Shown piece by piece: positions 45,176 through 54,213 of a stretch of DNA of 64,000 nt (positions are counted from its first letter, which is position 1; each line of letters opens with the position of its first letter). This DNA is from an uncultured Pelagibacteraceae bacterium (GTDB lineage: Bacteria; Pseudomonadota; Alphaproteobacteria; Pelagibacterales; Pelagibacteraceae), in NCBI GenBank assembly GCA_902556505.1, contig CACDWM010000002.1:62001-126000 (forward strand). The letters are read 5' to 3'. Under the pieces are notes generated by a model. That model was not told the origin of the DNA. It was given only the letters and a program-made list of their open reading frames with translations, and searched no databases. A program made the translations under genes and the position numbers.

Positions 45176-46985
45176 TTGTTTTAAAACGTCTTTTTTTCTT
45201 AAAAATTTTTTTATTAATTTTCTTCTTCTCTTTATTTTCTGCTAATTTACTTTCTTTATTTTGTATTTCCAAATTTTTCAATTTTTCATAATATTCTATT
45301 AACTCAATTGTTTTTTTTGATTTATTTTTAATATCTATGATGTACTCAGGTATAATTAAAGAATTATCACTAATAATGTCTATTGTTATTTTATTTTTTT
45401 TTTCAAAATAAGTTAAATCATTGACAAAGTTTTCTTTAAGGAAATCAGAAATTTTCTCGCATACTTTTAATTCAACAAATTTAGCTTTGTTTATTACAGC
45501 TTTTAATTCAACAATTTTTAAGAGTTTTTGAGCGAAAGATTCATCTGTTAATGTAACTTTCCATTTTATAGCACTTTCTCTTAGTCTTTGTCTTGACATT
45601 TCCAAAAGACCGAAGTTGCTTATTCTACCAATTTGAATTCTAGCTCTATCTGTCCTGCATTTTTCTTTAAGTTTTCTCTCTACCAATCTTCTATTTCCGT
45701 AACTAAGCATATCTATAAAATCAATAATTATTAATCCAGATAAATCTCTTATTTTAATTTGTCTTGCTATTTCTTCAGCAGCCTCGATATTTGTATCCAA
45801 AGCAGTGCTTTCAACATTTTTTCCTTTTATTGAACTTCCAGAATTTATATCAATAGAAACCAAAGCCTCTGTTGGGTTGATAACCAAATATCCTCCTGAT
45901 TTAAGTTTAATTTCAGAGTCAAATATTTGATTTAACTTTTGTTCAATATTTTCTTGAATGAATAGTGGAATTTTCCCTCTATATTTTTTTACTTTTTTCA
46001 CACTTGATGGCATCATAGTTTTCATGAACGATTGAGCTTTTTTATAACCCTCGTTACCTTCTATAATTATATTTTGGGTATTTTCATCAAACATATCTCT
46101 TAAAGTTCTTTTAATAATTTCACTTTCTTGGTGAATTAAAGAAGGAGCAATAGAATTTATTGCATTTTCTTTAATTTGACCCCAGGTATTAATTAAAGTT
46201 GTTAAATCATTATTTATTTCATTTTTTGTTTTATTGCTTCCAGCAGTTCTCACAATTAATCCCATCTCCTTAGGTATTTCAATTTCATTTAAAATAGTTC
46301 TTATTTTTTTTCTATCAGCAGGATTAAATATTTTTCTTGATATACCTCCACCTTTAGGAGTGTTTGGCATTAATACTATATATTTACCAGCAATAGAAAT
46401 AAAAGTGCTTAAAGCTGCACCTTTTTGACCTCTCTCGTCTTTAAGTACTTGTACAAGAATTACTTGGTTAGGTTTAATTACTTCCTGAATCTTATATCTT
46501 TTAAATTTAAATCTATGCTCTTTTTTTTTTTCTCTTACATCATCTAAATTTTCTTTTTCAGAAATATTGTCTTTATTATTTGAATCTTCTTCTATTTGTT
46601 CTTCTGATATCTTTTCTAAAGGATCATCAATTTCTAGTTTTCCTTCAGCAATATTTTCCTCTTCTTTAGCCTCAACTTCTCTTGAAAGTTCTTCTCTAGC
46701 TTTTTCTTCCTCCTCTTTAATTTTTTCTAAATCTGCTTTCGGTATCTGATAATAATCTGACTGAATGTCATTAAAAGACAAAAACCCATGCCTCTCTCTT
46801 CCAAAATCAACAAAAGCTGCTTGCAAAGAAGGTTCAATTCTACTTACTTTGCCTAAATAAATATTATTTTTAATTAAGTTATTTTTTAAACCTTCGTACT
46901 CGTAATCTTCAATATTTTCACCTGATTTAAGAACAACTCTAGTTTCGTTAGGATGCGAGGCATCGATATATAAATTTTTTTCCAT
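45168..46985 (-). CDS. rne: Ribonuclease E/G
   Basis: Endoribonuclease of mRNA decay and rRNA/tRNA processing, 605 residues. S1 domain (IYLGKVSRIEPSLQAAFVDFG near 42-62) interrupted by an ~80-residue acidic insert (about 82-160), as in alphaproteobacterial RNase E. Catalytic aspartates Asp379 (VSIDINSGS) and Asp422 (IIIDFIDM) are 43 apart, exactly as in E. coli. The usual C-P-x-C zinc-link expected after SRQRL (near residue 468) is absent. A Lys-rich tail replaces the long scaffold arm, so it is intermediate in size between RNase G and RNase E. Confidence 0.92.
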   Translation of the reverse strand: MEKNLYIDASHPNETRVVLKSGENIEDYEYEGLKNNLIKNNIYLGKVSRIEPSLQAAFVDFGRERHGFLSFNDIQSDYYQIPKADLEKIKEEEEKAREELSREVEAKEEENIAEGKLEIDDPLEKISEEQIEEDSNNKDNISEKENLDDVREKKKEHRFKFKRYKIQEVIKPNQVILVQVLKDERGQKGAALSTFISIAGKYIVLMPNTPKGGGISRKIFNPADRKKIRTILNEIEIPKEMGLIVRTAGSNKTKNEINNDLTTLINTWGQIKENAINSIAPSLIHQESEIIKRTLRDMFDENTQNIIIEGNEGYKKAQSFMKTMMPSSVKKVKKYRGKIPLFIQENIEQKLNQIFDSEIKLKSGGYLVINPTEALVSIDINSGSSIKGKNVESTALDTNIEAAEEIARQIKIRDLSGLIIIDFIDMLSYGNRRLVERKLKEKCRTDRARIQIGRISNFGLLEMSRQRLRESAIKWKVTLTDESFAQKLLKIVELKAVINKAKFVELKVCEKISDFLKENFVNDLTYFEKKNKITIDIISDNSLIIPEYIIDIKNKSKKTIELIEYYEKLKNLEIQNKESKLAENKEKKKINKKIFKKKRRFKTTK

Positions 46986-47070
46986 AATTTTGTAGATGTT
47001 AATTTCATTAGTAATTTAATTTTTAAAATTTTGTTTAATATTCTTGCCATATCTTTAACAAATTCCAAGA

Positions 47071-47076
47071 TATAAT
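47071..47076 (+). promoter_or_regulatory. Candidate -10 box of the PBP1A gene
   Basis: Consensus TATAAT lying 9 bases before the ATG at 47086, in the 100-base divergent gap with RNase E/G. Transcription would begin about 2-4 bases before the start codon, giving a nearly leaderless mRNA. No Shine-Dalgarno is visible. A -35 at normal spacing is poor, and chance occurrence in AT-rich DNA is possible. Confidence 0.35.
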
Positions 47077-47085
47077 GAAATTAAA

Positions 47086-49422
47086 ATGAATAAATTTTTA
47101 AGAAATATCTTTATTTTAATTACGTCTTTTATTCTATTATCAGCAATTTCGATAATAAGCATCTTATGGACTTATTCTAATGATTTACCAGATTATAAAT
47201 TTCTTAAAAATTACAAACCTCCTGTTTCCAGTAAAGTTTACTCTGGTAATGGTGATTTGGTGGCAGATTTCTCACAGGAAAAAAGAGTATTTGTTCCATT
47301 TAATTCAATTCCAAAAAATGTAATTAACGCATTTTTATCTGCTGAAGATAAAAATTTTTTTAAACATCCAGGTGTTGACGCTAAAGGCGTTATTAGAGCA
47401 GTAATAAACAATATTTCAAATATTTTATCTTCTAAAAGATTGGAGGGAGCATCTACAATTACTCAGCAGGTGGCAAAAAACTTTCTACTAACAAATGAAG
47501 TAAGTTTAAATAGGAAAATTAAAGAGGCAATTCTAGCTTTTAGAATAGAAAGAGCTTTATCTAAAGAAAGAATTCTAGAACTTTATCTAAATCAAATTTA
47601 TCTTGGAAGTGGAGCATATGGAGTAGCCGCCGCAAGCTTAGAATATTTTGATAAATCCATTAAAGATTTGAATTATTCAGAAGCTGCTTTATTAGCAGCT
47701 TTACCAAAAGCACCTAGTAGATATAATCCTTATAGAGATCCAGATATAGCAAAATTTAGAAGAAATTTAGTTTTAAAAAATTTGTTAGATAATAATTATT
47801 TGACTTCACAGTGGTATGAAAAACTTTCACAAGAGGAAATAATTTTAAAAAAAAATAAAAAAATTTATTTAGAAAATGCTCAATATTTTATTGAGGATGT
47901 CAGAAAGGGTGTAATTGAAACTTTGGGATATGATAAAGTTTACAAACAAGGGTTTAATATCAATACTCCAATAGATTTAAATTTACAAACAATTGCTACA
48001 AAATCTCTACGAAATGGATTGATAAAATACGATAAAAGAAAGGGATGGAGAGGACCACTTACTAATAAGATTTATAATTCAGGATGGAAAAAAGATTTAG
48101 AAAAGTATAAATTAGAAAATTCAATCAATTGGAAATTAGCAATAGTTAAAAAAATAAATAAATTTTCAGCAGAAATAGAAACAGAAGATAATATTAAAGG
48201 TGTTATAGAATATCAGAGTATTTCTTGGACAAAGAAAGAATTTGATAAATTATTAAAACCTGGTGATGTAATTTACGTTAAAAACGCTAAAGAAAATATT
48301 TTTAATTTACAACAACTGCCAAAAGTAAATGGTGGAATTGTTGTGATGGATCCATATACTGGTAGAGTTTTAGCACTAAGTGGTGGTTTTAGTTTTAAGC
48401 AAAGTGAGTTTAACAGAGCTACTCAAGCTAAAAGACAGCCTGGATCAGCTTTCAAACCATTTGTTTATGCCTTAGCCTTAGAGAATAATTTTACACCAAC
48501 ATCATTAGTTCTAGATGCACCTCTGGTTTTAGATCAAGGAGATGATTTAAAAATGTGGAAACCAGAAAATTATGGAAAGAAATTTTATGGACCATCAACT
48601 TTAAGGGTGGGCTTGGAAAAATCTAGAAATTTAATGACAGTAAGAATAGCCCAAAATCTTGGTGTAGAGAAAATAGTTGATTTTTCAAAAGCATTAAAAA
48701 TTTATGATAATCCAGAAGAGCTTTTATCTATATCTTTGGGATCTGCTGAAACAACTTTATTAAAACTTACATCTGCCTATTCGGTTTTTGTTAATGGAGG
48801 AAAACTTGTTGAACCAATACTGATAGATAGAATTCAAGACAGTGAGGGAAACACTATTTTTAATAATGATAAAAGAAAATGCATTAATTGTGATCAAATT
48901 TCTTATTTAACCAACGATTATCCAGAGATTAAAAATAACTACACTCAAATTTTTTCTCCAGAAACAGCTTTTCAAATGACATCCATTTTAGAAGGAGTTG
49001 TTCAAAGAGGAACGGCTAAAAAACTAAAAGATTTAAATTTAAATATTGCAGGTAAAACTGGGACAACAAATAAAAATACAGATACTTGGTTTATAGGTTT
49101 TACCTCAAATGTACTAGTTGGTGTTTATGTTGGTTCAGATAATCCAACTCCATTAGGAAAATATGAAACGGGATCTAAAACAGCTTTGCCAATATTCAAA
49201 AGTTTTATAAGTGATTCTATAAACAAAAATGATGCAAGACCATTTAAGGCTGCTAAAGGCACAGTGATGATGGTTGTTGACCCTTTAACAGGTCAAAAAG
49301 CAAAATTTAACTCAAACAATACTATTATTGAGGTTTTTAAAAAAGAAAATGTGGTTGATGGAAAAGTACTTTATACAAATTCAGATAGATTAGATTCAAA
49401 TAATATATTAAAGTTTTATTAA
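47086..49422 (+). CDS. mrcA: Penicillin-binding protein 1A (bifunctional)
   Basis: Peptidoglycan glycosyltransferase/transpeptidase anchored by one N-terminal helix (residues 7-30). Glycosyltransferase domain: catalytic Glu87 in AEDKNFFKHPG and GASTITQQVAKN near 121-132. Transpeptidase domain: S454-x-x-K457 in QPGSAFKPF, SRN in EKSRNLMTV, and K657-T-G in AGKTGTTN. At 778 residues it is normal for alphaproteobacterial PBP1A. Its TAA stop overlaps the prfB ATG (TAATG). Confidence 0.95.
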   Translation: MNKFLRNIFILITSFILLSAISIISILWTYSNDLPDYKFLKNYKPPVSSKVYSGNGDLVADFSQEKRVFVPFNSIPKNVINAFLSAEDKNFFKHPGVDAKGVIRAVINNISNILSSKRLEGASTITQQVAKNFLLTNEVSLNRKIKEAILAFRIERALSKERILELYLNQIYLGSGAYGVAAASLEYFDKSIKDLNYSEAALLAALPKAPSRYNPYRDPDIAKFRRNLVLKNLLDNNYLTSQWYEKLSQEEIILKKNKKIYLENAQYFIEDVRKGVIETLGYDKVYKQGFNINTPIDLNLQTIATKSLRNGLIKYDKRKGWRGPLTNKIYNSGWKKDLEKYKLENSINWKLAIVKKINKFSAEIETEDNIKGVIEYQSISWTKKEFDKLLKPGDVIYVKNAKENIFNLQQLPKVNGGIVVMDPYTGRVLALSGGFSFKQSEFNRATQAKRQPGSAFKPFVYALALENNFTPTSLVLDAPLVLDQGDDLKMWKPENYGKKFYGPSTLRVGLEKSRNLMTVRIAQNLGVEKIVDFSKALKIYDNPEELLSISLGSAETTLLKLTSAYSVFVNGGKLVEPILIDRIQDSEGNTIFNNDKRKCINCDQISYLTNDYPEIKNNYTQIFSPETAFQMTSILEGVVQRGTAKKLKDLNLNIAGKTGTTNKNTDTWFIGFTSNVLVGVYVGSDNPTPLGKYETGSKTALPIFKSFISDSINKNDARPFKAAKGTVMMVVDPLTGQKAKFNSNNTIIEVFKKENVVDGKVLYTNSDRLDSNNILKFY

Positions 49423-50523
49423 TGGATAATAATTATCAAAATTTAAAAGAAGAGATTAAAAAGATAAATCAAAAAATACAGGAGTATCTTTGAAAAAAAC
49501 AATATCCACTCAAAACTTCAATCTTTAAATTCACAAATGCTTAGCGCCAATTTTTGGCAAGATAAAAATAATTCTCAAAGAGTAATCAAAGAAAAGAAAT
49601 TTTATGAAGATTTAACTAATTCTTTAAATAATAATATTGAAAAACTTAAAGATTTAGATGATTTGAATCAACTGGCGTTTGAAGAAGAGAATTTACAAGT
49701 TCAAAAAGAAGTTCTCCAAAATATAAAAGACTTAAGAAGTGAGGTTAAAAAAAATGAAATTAAATGTTTTTTATCTAATGAAGCAGACCCTTTAAATTGT
49801 TATATAGAAATACATGCTGGTGCTGGAGGCACAGAAAGTCAAGATTGGGCTGATATGCTGAGAAGAATGTATTTAAAATGGTCTGATAAAAAAAATTTTA
49901 AATCAAGTTTGATTAGTGAACATAGAGGTGACGAGGCTGGAATAAAGTCTGCAACAGTTAAAATAGATGGTGACTATGTTTTTGGATGGTTAAAAAAAGA
50001 ATCAGGAATACATAGATTAGTTAGGATATCTCCATTTGACTCTGGAGCAAGAAGGCACACAAGTTTTGCAAGTGTTTGGATTTATCCAGTTGTAGATGAA
50101 AATATAAATATAGAAATTTTAGAAAAAGATTTAAGAATAGACACCTATCGTTCCAGTGGAGCAGGCGGCCAGCATGTTAACACTACTGATAGTGCAGTTA
50201 GAATAACGCATATTCCATCAAAAATTGTTGTTCAGTGTCAAAATGAAAGATCTCAACATAAAAATAAAGAAACATGCATGAACATGTTGAGAGCGAGATT
50301 ATATGATTATGAAATTAAAAAAAGAGAGGAAGAAAATCAAAATGTTGAAAGTTCTAAATCTGAAATAGGGTGGGGGCATCAAATTAGATCTTATGTTCTT
50401 CAACCTTACAGACTTGTAAAAGATAATAGAAGTAATTTTGAAAGCAGTAGTCCCGATAAAGTATTGGATGGGGATATTGACGAATTTTTGGAACAATCGC
50501 TTTATAAATTAAATGAAAAATAA
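49422..50523 (+). CDS. prfB: Peptide chain release factor 2, expressed through a programmed +1 frameshift
   Basis: RF2 recognises UGA/UAA stops. The ATG at 49422 opens a 23-codon frame ending CTT TGA (49488-49493). A +1 slip on CTT-T moves into the frame running from 49492 to 50523. The product is 366 residues, the usual RF2 length, and the spliced N-terminus (MDNNYQNLKEEIKKINQ ... LQSLNSQMLSANFWQD) is RF2-like across the join. Specificity motif SPF (RISPFDSGARR) and the GGQ catalytic loop (SGAGGQHVNTTDSAVR) are intact. Treating the downstream frame as starting at 49537 would lose the N-terminus. Confidence 0.95.
49480..49493 (+). promoter_or_regulatory. prfB recoding site (internal SD, slippery CTT T, in-frame TGA)
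   Basis: AGGAG (49480-49484), three bases (TAT), then CTT TGA (49488-49493). This matches the classic prfB autoregulatory signal in order and spacing: an internal Shine-Dalgarno 3 bases before the CTT slip codon and a TGA read by RF2 itself. When RF2 is scarce the ribosome slips +1 and makes more RF2. The base after TGA is A rather than the C found in E. coli. Confidence 0.9.
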
Positions 50524-52942
50524 TATTTTAAAATATTTTATCCTGCTTCTGTCGGTGTTAGTTATTATAACAGTTTACCTTAGCTTTGTAGGTATAGAGA
50601 CAAATAAATTTAACGATCAAATAAAAAAAAGAATTTCACTAATAAATAAAAATATAGATATAGATTTAAAAAAAATTAAATTAACTCTAGATCCTTTTAA
50701 ACTAAAAATTTATGCAAAAACGATCGGTACCACATTATATTTTTCAAAAAGACCTTTAGAATTAGAAAGTATTAAAACGCAAGTTTCGCTAAGTTCTTTA
50801 ATTAAAAATAAGATTTCATCATCGAATATAGAGATACAAACTAAGTCTATATTACTAAATGATTTAATTAAATTTATTCGAACCATAAATAACAAACCTC
50901 AATTATTTATATTAGAAAAAATTGTAAAAAAAGGTCATGTAATTATAGATTTGAGTTTGAACATCGATGAAAATGGCAAATTTAAAAATGATTATAAAAT
51001 TGAAGGTTTGATAAAAGATGCAAGTATAGATTTTTTAAATAAGGCTAATTTAAAGAATATAAATTTTAATTTTAATTTTCAAAAAGATAATTATCATTTT
51101 GATGAAATAAATTTTAACGTAGAAGAAGTAAATTTTATTTCAAAAACATTAAACATAAAAAAGAAAAAAAATAGTTTTTTAGTTGATGCTGTTATTGAAA
51201 CCGATCAGTCAAGTTTAAATTTAAATATATTAAAATTATTAAATTTAAGTTTTGAAAATATAGTCATTGATGAAGCTAAATTTAAAACAAATAATGAATT
51301 TTCTTTAGAAATAGATGAAAAATTCAAAGTTAAAAATATTATATTAAGTTCTGATATAAATATTACCCAGTTAAAATATAAAAACTTAAAAATAATTAAA
51401 AACTATTTTCCAGAGGTCGATAACTTAATTTTACTTGATAATCACAAATTAAATTTAAATTATAAGGATAACAATTTGTCAATAAGCGGCGAGGGACAAA
51501 TTAAGTTAAATGCTAACGAAGCAGATGAAATAAAATATTTAATTAATAAAAAAGATAAAGATTTAAGTATAGATTCAGAATTATTTGTAAAAAATATAGT
51601 TTTAGAACAACAAGATTCTTTAAAAATTTTCTTCCCTCAAATCAATAAAAAAATTGATTTTAATAATCAGAAATTAAGAATTAAATTTAAAAATAATAAT
51701 CTTACTTTTTCAGGTTCTGGAAAATTTAAAATAGATAAAGATTTTGAAGAAATTGATTATATTATTGAGAAAAAAGAAAATAAAATAAACTTTAATACTA
51801 ATTTAAATATAACAAATACAAAATTTACAATTGATAACATTAATTATCAAAAAAAAGATGGTAGTAACATGAATCTTCAAATTAATGGAGAATTAAAAAA
51901 TAATAAAAATCTTAATATCAATAGCTTTGTTCTTAATGAAGAAGATAACAATATTAAAATTAAGAATTTATCTCTAAACAATTTTAATCAATTAATTGAA
52001 ATTGATCAGGTAAATTTTAATTATTTAGATACAGAAAATAAAAAAAATAATTACAATATAAAAAAAATAGAAGGCCAAAAATATTTAATTGATGGCACCT
52101 CGTTTAATGCAAATTCTTTAATTTCGAATTTACTAGATGCTGATGATAAAAAAGAAAACAATTTCTTTGAAAACAACATAAGTATAGATCTAAATTTAGA
52201 TGAAGTTTATTTTGATAAAATATATTTTGTTAAGGATTTAGATGGAAAGATAAACATTAATAATAATAAAGTAGCAGAGGCAGATATTTTGGCTTCTTTT
52301 AAAAATTCACAAAATATAAAATTTACAATTAGAACAAATAATCAAGGTGAAAAAATTACTACTCTTACTTCATCTATGGCAAAACCCCTTGTTGACAGAT
52401 ATAAATTTATTAAAGGATTTAAAGATGGTAGGGAGGGATATTTAGATTTTTACTCGCTTAAAAAAAATGGAGTTTCAACTTCTAAATTAGTAATTGATAA
52501 TTTTAAAGTTAAAGAAATTCCAGCGCTAGCCAAGTTGTTATCTCTTGCATCTCTTCAAGGAATAGCAGATTTACTTACAGGAGAGGGTATTAGATTTACA
52601 GATTTTGAGATGAATTTTACTAATCAAGATAAGATTATGAAAATTGAAGAGCTATACGCAATTGGCCCAGCTATATCAATTTTATTGGAAGGTTACATTG
52701 AAGAGGATAAATTAATTAGTTTAAAAGGAACCCTGGTTCCAGCAACGACTATTAACAGATCTATTGCCTCAATACCTTTGCTTGGAGATTTATTGATTGG
52801 AAAGAAAGTAGGTGATGGTGTTTTTGGAGTCAGTTTTAAAATAAAAGGTCCTCCTAAAGATTTAGAAACTACTGTAAATCCTATAAAAACTTTGACGCCT
52901 AGATTTATTACTAGAACTTTAGAGAAAATTAAAAAAAATTAA
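50513..52942 (+). CDS. AsmA-like / DUF3971-type envelope protein
   Basis: 809 residues: one N-terminal membrane anchor (ILKYFILLLSVLVIITVYLSFV), then a very long, Asn/Lys-rich beta-repeat region with many FNNN...LNFSGSGK-like strands, and a conserved C-terminal block (LASLQGIADLLTGEGIRFTDFEMNF split near residues 680-705, then LLIGKKVGDGVFGVSFKIKGP) typical of AsmA/YhdP-like proteins. These are thought to bridge the periplasm for phospholipid transport to the outer membrane. The start lies 11 bases inside prfB. The stop shares TTAA with tyrS. Confidence 0.75.
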   Translation: MKNNILKYFILLLSVLVIITVYLSFVGIETNKFNDQIKKRISLINKNIDIDLKKIKLTLDPFKLKIYAKTIGTTLYFSKRPLELESIKTQVSLSSLIKNKISSSNIEIQTKSILLNDLIKFIRTINNKPQLFILEKIVKKGHVIIDLSLNIDENGKFKNDYKIEGLIKDASIDFLNKANLKNINFNFNFQKDNYHFDEINFNVEEVNFISKTLNIKKKKNSFLVDAVIETDQSSLNLNILKLLNLSFENIVIDEAKFKTNNEFSLEIDEKFKVKNIILSSDINITQLKYKNLKIIKNYFPEVDNLILLDNHKLNLNYKDNNLSISGEGQIKLNANEADEIKYLINKKDKDLSIDSELFVKNIVLEQQDSLKIFFPQINKKIDFNNQKLRIKFKNNNLTFSGSGKFKIDKDFEEIDYIIEKKENKINFNTNLNITNTKFTIDNINYQKKDGSNMNLQINGELKNNKNLNINSFVLNEEDNNIKIKNLSLNNFNQLIEIDQVNFNYLDTENKKNNYNIKKIEGQKYLIDGTSFNANSLISNLLDADDKKENNFFENNISIDLNLDEVYFDKIYFVKDLDGKININNNKVAEADILASFKNSQNIKFTIRTNNQGEKITTLTSSMAKPLVDRYKFIKGFKDGREGYLDFYSLKKNGVSTSKLVIDNFKVKEIPALAKLLSLASLQGIADLLTGEGIRFTDFEMNFTNQDKIMKIEELYAIGPAISILLEGYIEEDKLISLKGTLVPATTINRSIASIPLLGDLLIGKKVGDGVFGVSFKIKGPPKDLETTVNPIKTLTPRFITRTLEKIKKN

Positions 52943-54168
52943 TTTAATTCAATTTTAATATGTCTTTTTTTTCCAAGGGAAAGTTTAAGATAGTTATCTT
53001 TAAATAAATTTTTATTGATTTCGAATTTTTCATCTGAAATGACACTGTCATTTATTTTAACCGCATTCCCTTTTAAAAGTCTTCTGATTTCGCTTTTAGA
53101 GTTTTCTAGTTTAGATAATAAAACAAGGTCTACTATATTTATTTTTTCTTTTAATTTATTTGATTGAACATTAACTTTAGGCAAGTTCGAACCCAGAGCG
53201 TTTCCGGAAAAAGCCTCTTTTGCTGCTTGCTCAGAATTTTTAGCTGCTTTCTTTCCATGTAACATTTCTGTAGTTTTATTCGCAAGGAGTATTTTTAATT
53301 CATTTATATCTTTATCTTTAATTGTTTCTATTTCCTTAATTTCGATTTCAGTGAACATTTTTAAAAATTTAATTACATCTCTATCATCTACATTTCTCCA
53401 AAACTGCCAATAATCATAAGGTGATAAATATTTTTCATCCAACCAAATGGCCCCACTTTCAGTTTTTCCCATTTTAGCTCCAGTTGCTAGCGTAATTAAG
53501 GGCGTTGTTAAACCATAGGTTTGATTATTAGAATATCTTTTTATTAGCTCAACACCATTAACAATATTTCCCCATTGATCAGAACCTCCAATTTGTAATA
53601 CACAATTTTCTTTCTTATTTAATTCAAGAAAATCATATGCTTGTAAAATCATATAGTTAAACTCCATGTAGCTTAGAGATTGTTCTCTATCTAATCTGAG
53701 TTTTACACTATCAAATGTTAGCATTCTATTTATCGTGAAGTGTTTTCCGATATCTCTCAAAAATGAAATATAATTTAAATCTTTAAGCCAAGTATAATTG
53801 TTTACAAATATTGGCTTTGTATTCGGATCATCATTATCTAAAAATTTTTTTAAAATATTTTTGATATTTTTAATATTTTTTTCTATTTCTTCTTCACTTA
53901 ATATTTTTCTAGTTTTGTCTTTACCAGACGGATCCCCAATTCTTGTAGTTCCTCCACCAAGTAAAACTATTGGTCGATGCCCATTTTTTTGAAGAAGTCG
54001 TAAACACATTATTTGCAGTAAGCTACCTACATGTAAGCTTTCAGCCGTACAGTCAAAACCTATGTAACCTTTAATATTTTCTTGATCTAATTGTTTAGAT
54101 AATTCATCTTCACTTGTGCATTGATAGAAAAAACCTCTATCTTTAAATTCTTTTAAAAATTTATTCAT
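52939..54168 (-). CDS. tyrS: Tyrosyl-tRNA synthetase
   Basis: Class I synthetase, 409 residues: YIGFDCTAESLHVGSLLQ (HIGH-equivalent HVGS) near 36-53, the tyrosine pocket YNMILQAYDFL-like segment (FNYMILQAYDFLEL near 169), GGSDQWGNIVNG near 193, the KMSKS equivalent KMGKTESG near 232-239, and a C-terminal S4-like domain (SEIRRLLKGNAVKIND). Lone minus-strand gene between two plus-strand groups; diverges from anmK across 45 bases. Confidence 0.95.
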   Translation of the reverse strand: MNKFLKEFKDRGFFYQCTSEDELSKQLDQENIKGYIGFDCTAESLHVGSLLQIMCLRLLQKNGHRPIVLLGGGTTRIGDPSGKDKTRKILSEEEIEKNIKNIKNILKKFLDNDDPNTKPIFVNNYTWLKDLNYISFLRDIGKHFTINRMLTFDSVKLRLDREQSLSYMEFNYMILQAYDFLELNKKENCVLQIGGSDQWGNIVNGVELIKRYSNNQTYGLTTPLITLATGAKMGKTESGAIWLDEKYLSPYDYWQFWRNVDDRDVIKFLKMFTEIEIKEIETIKDKDINELKILLANKTTEMLHGKKAAKNSEQAAKEAFSGNALGSNLPKVNVQSNKLKEKINIVDLVLLSKLENSKSEIRRLLKGNAVKINDSVISDEKFEINKNLFKDNYLKLSLGKKRHIKIELN

Positions 54169-54213
54169 AAGTTTATAGTTACAATATACAAATTTTTTTT
54201 AAAAAACATATCA

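Noticed and set aside
49491..49493. In-frame TGA early in prfB, suggestive of a pseudogene or sequencing error
   Set aside because: Placement, internal SD, slip codon and correct downstream frame match the known RF2 programmed frameshift; the gene is otherwise intact.
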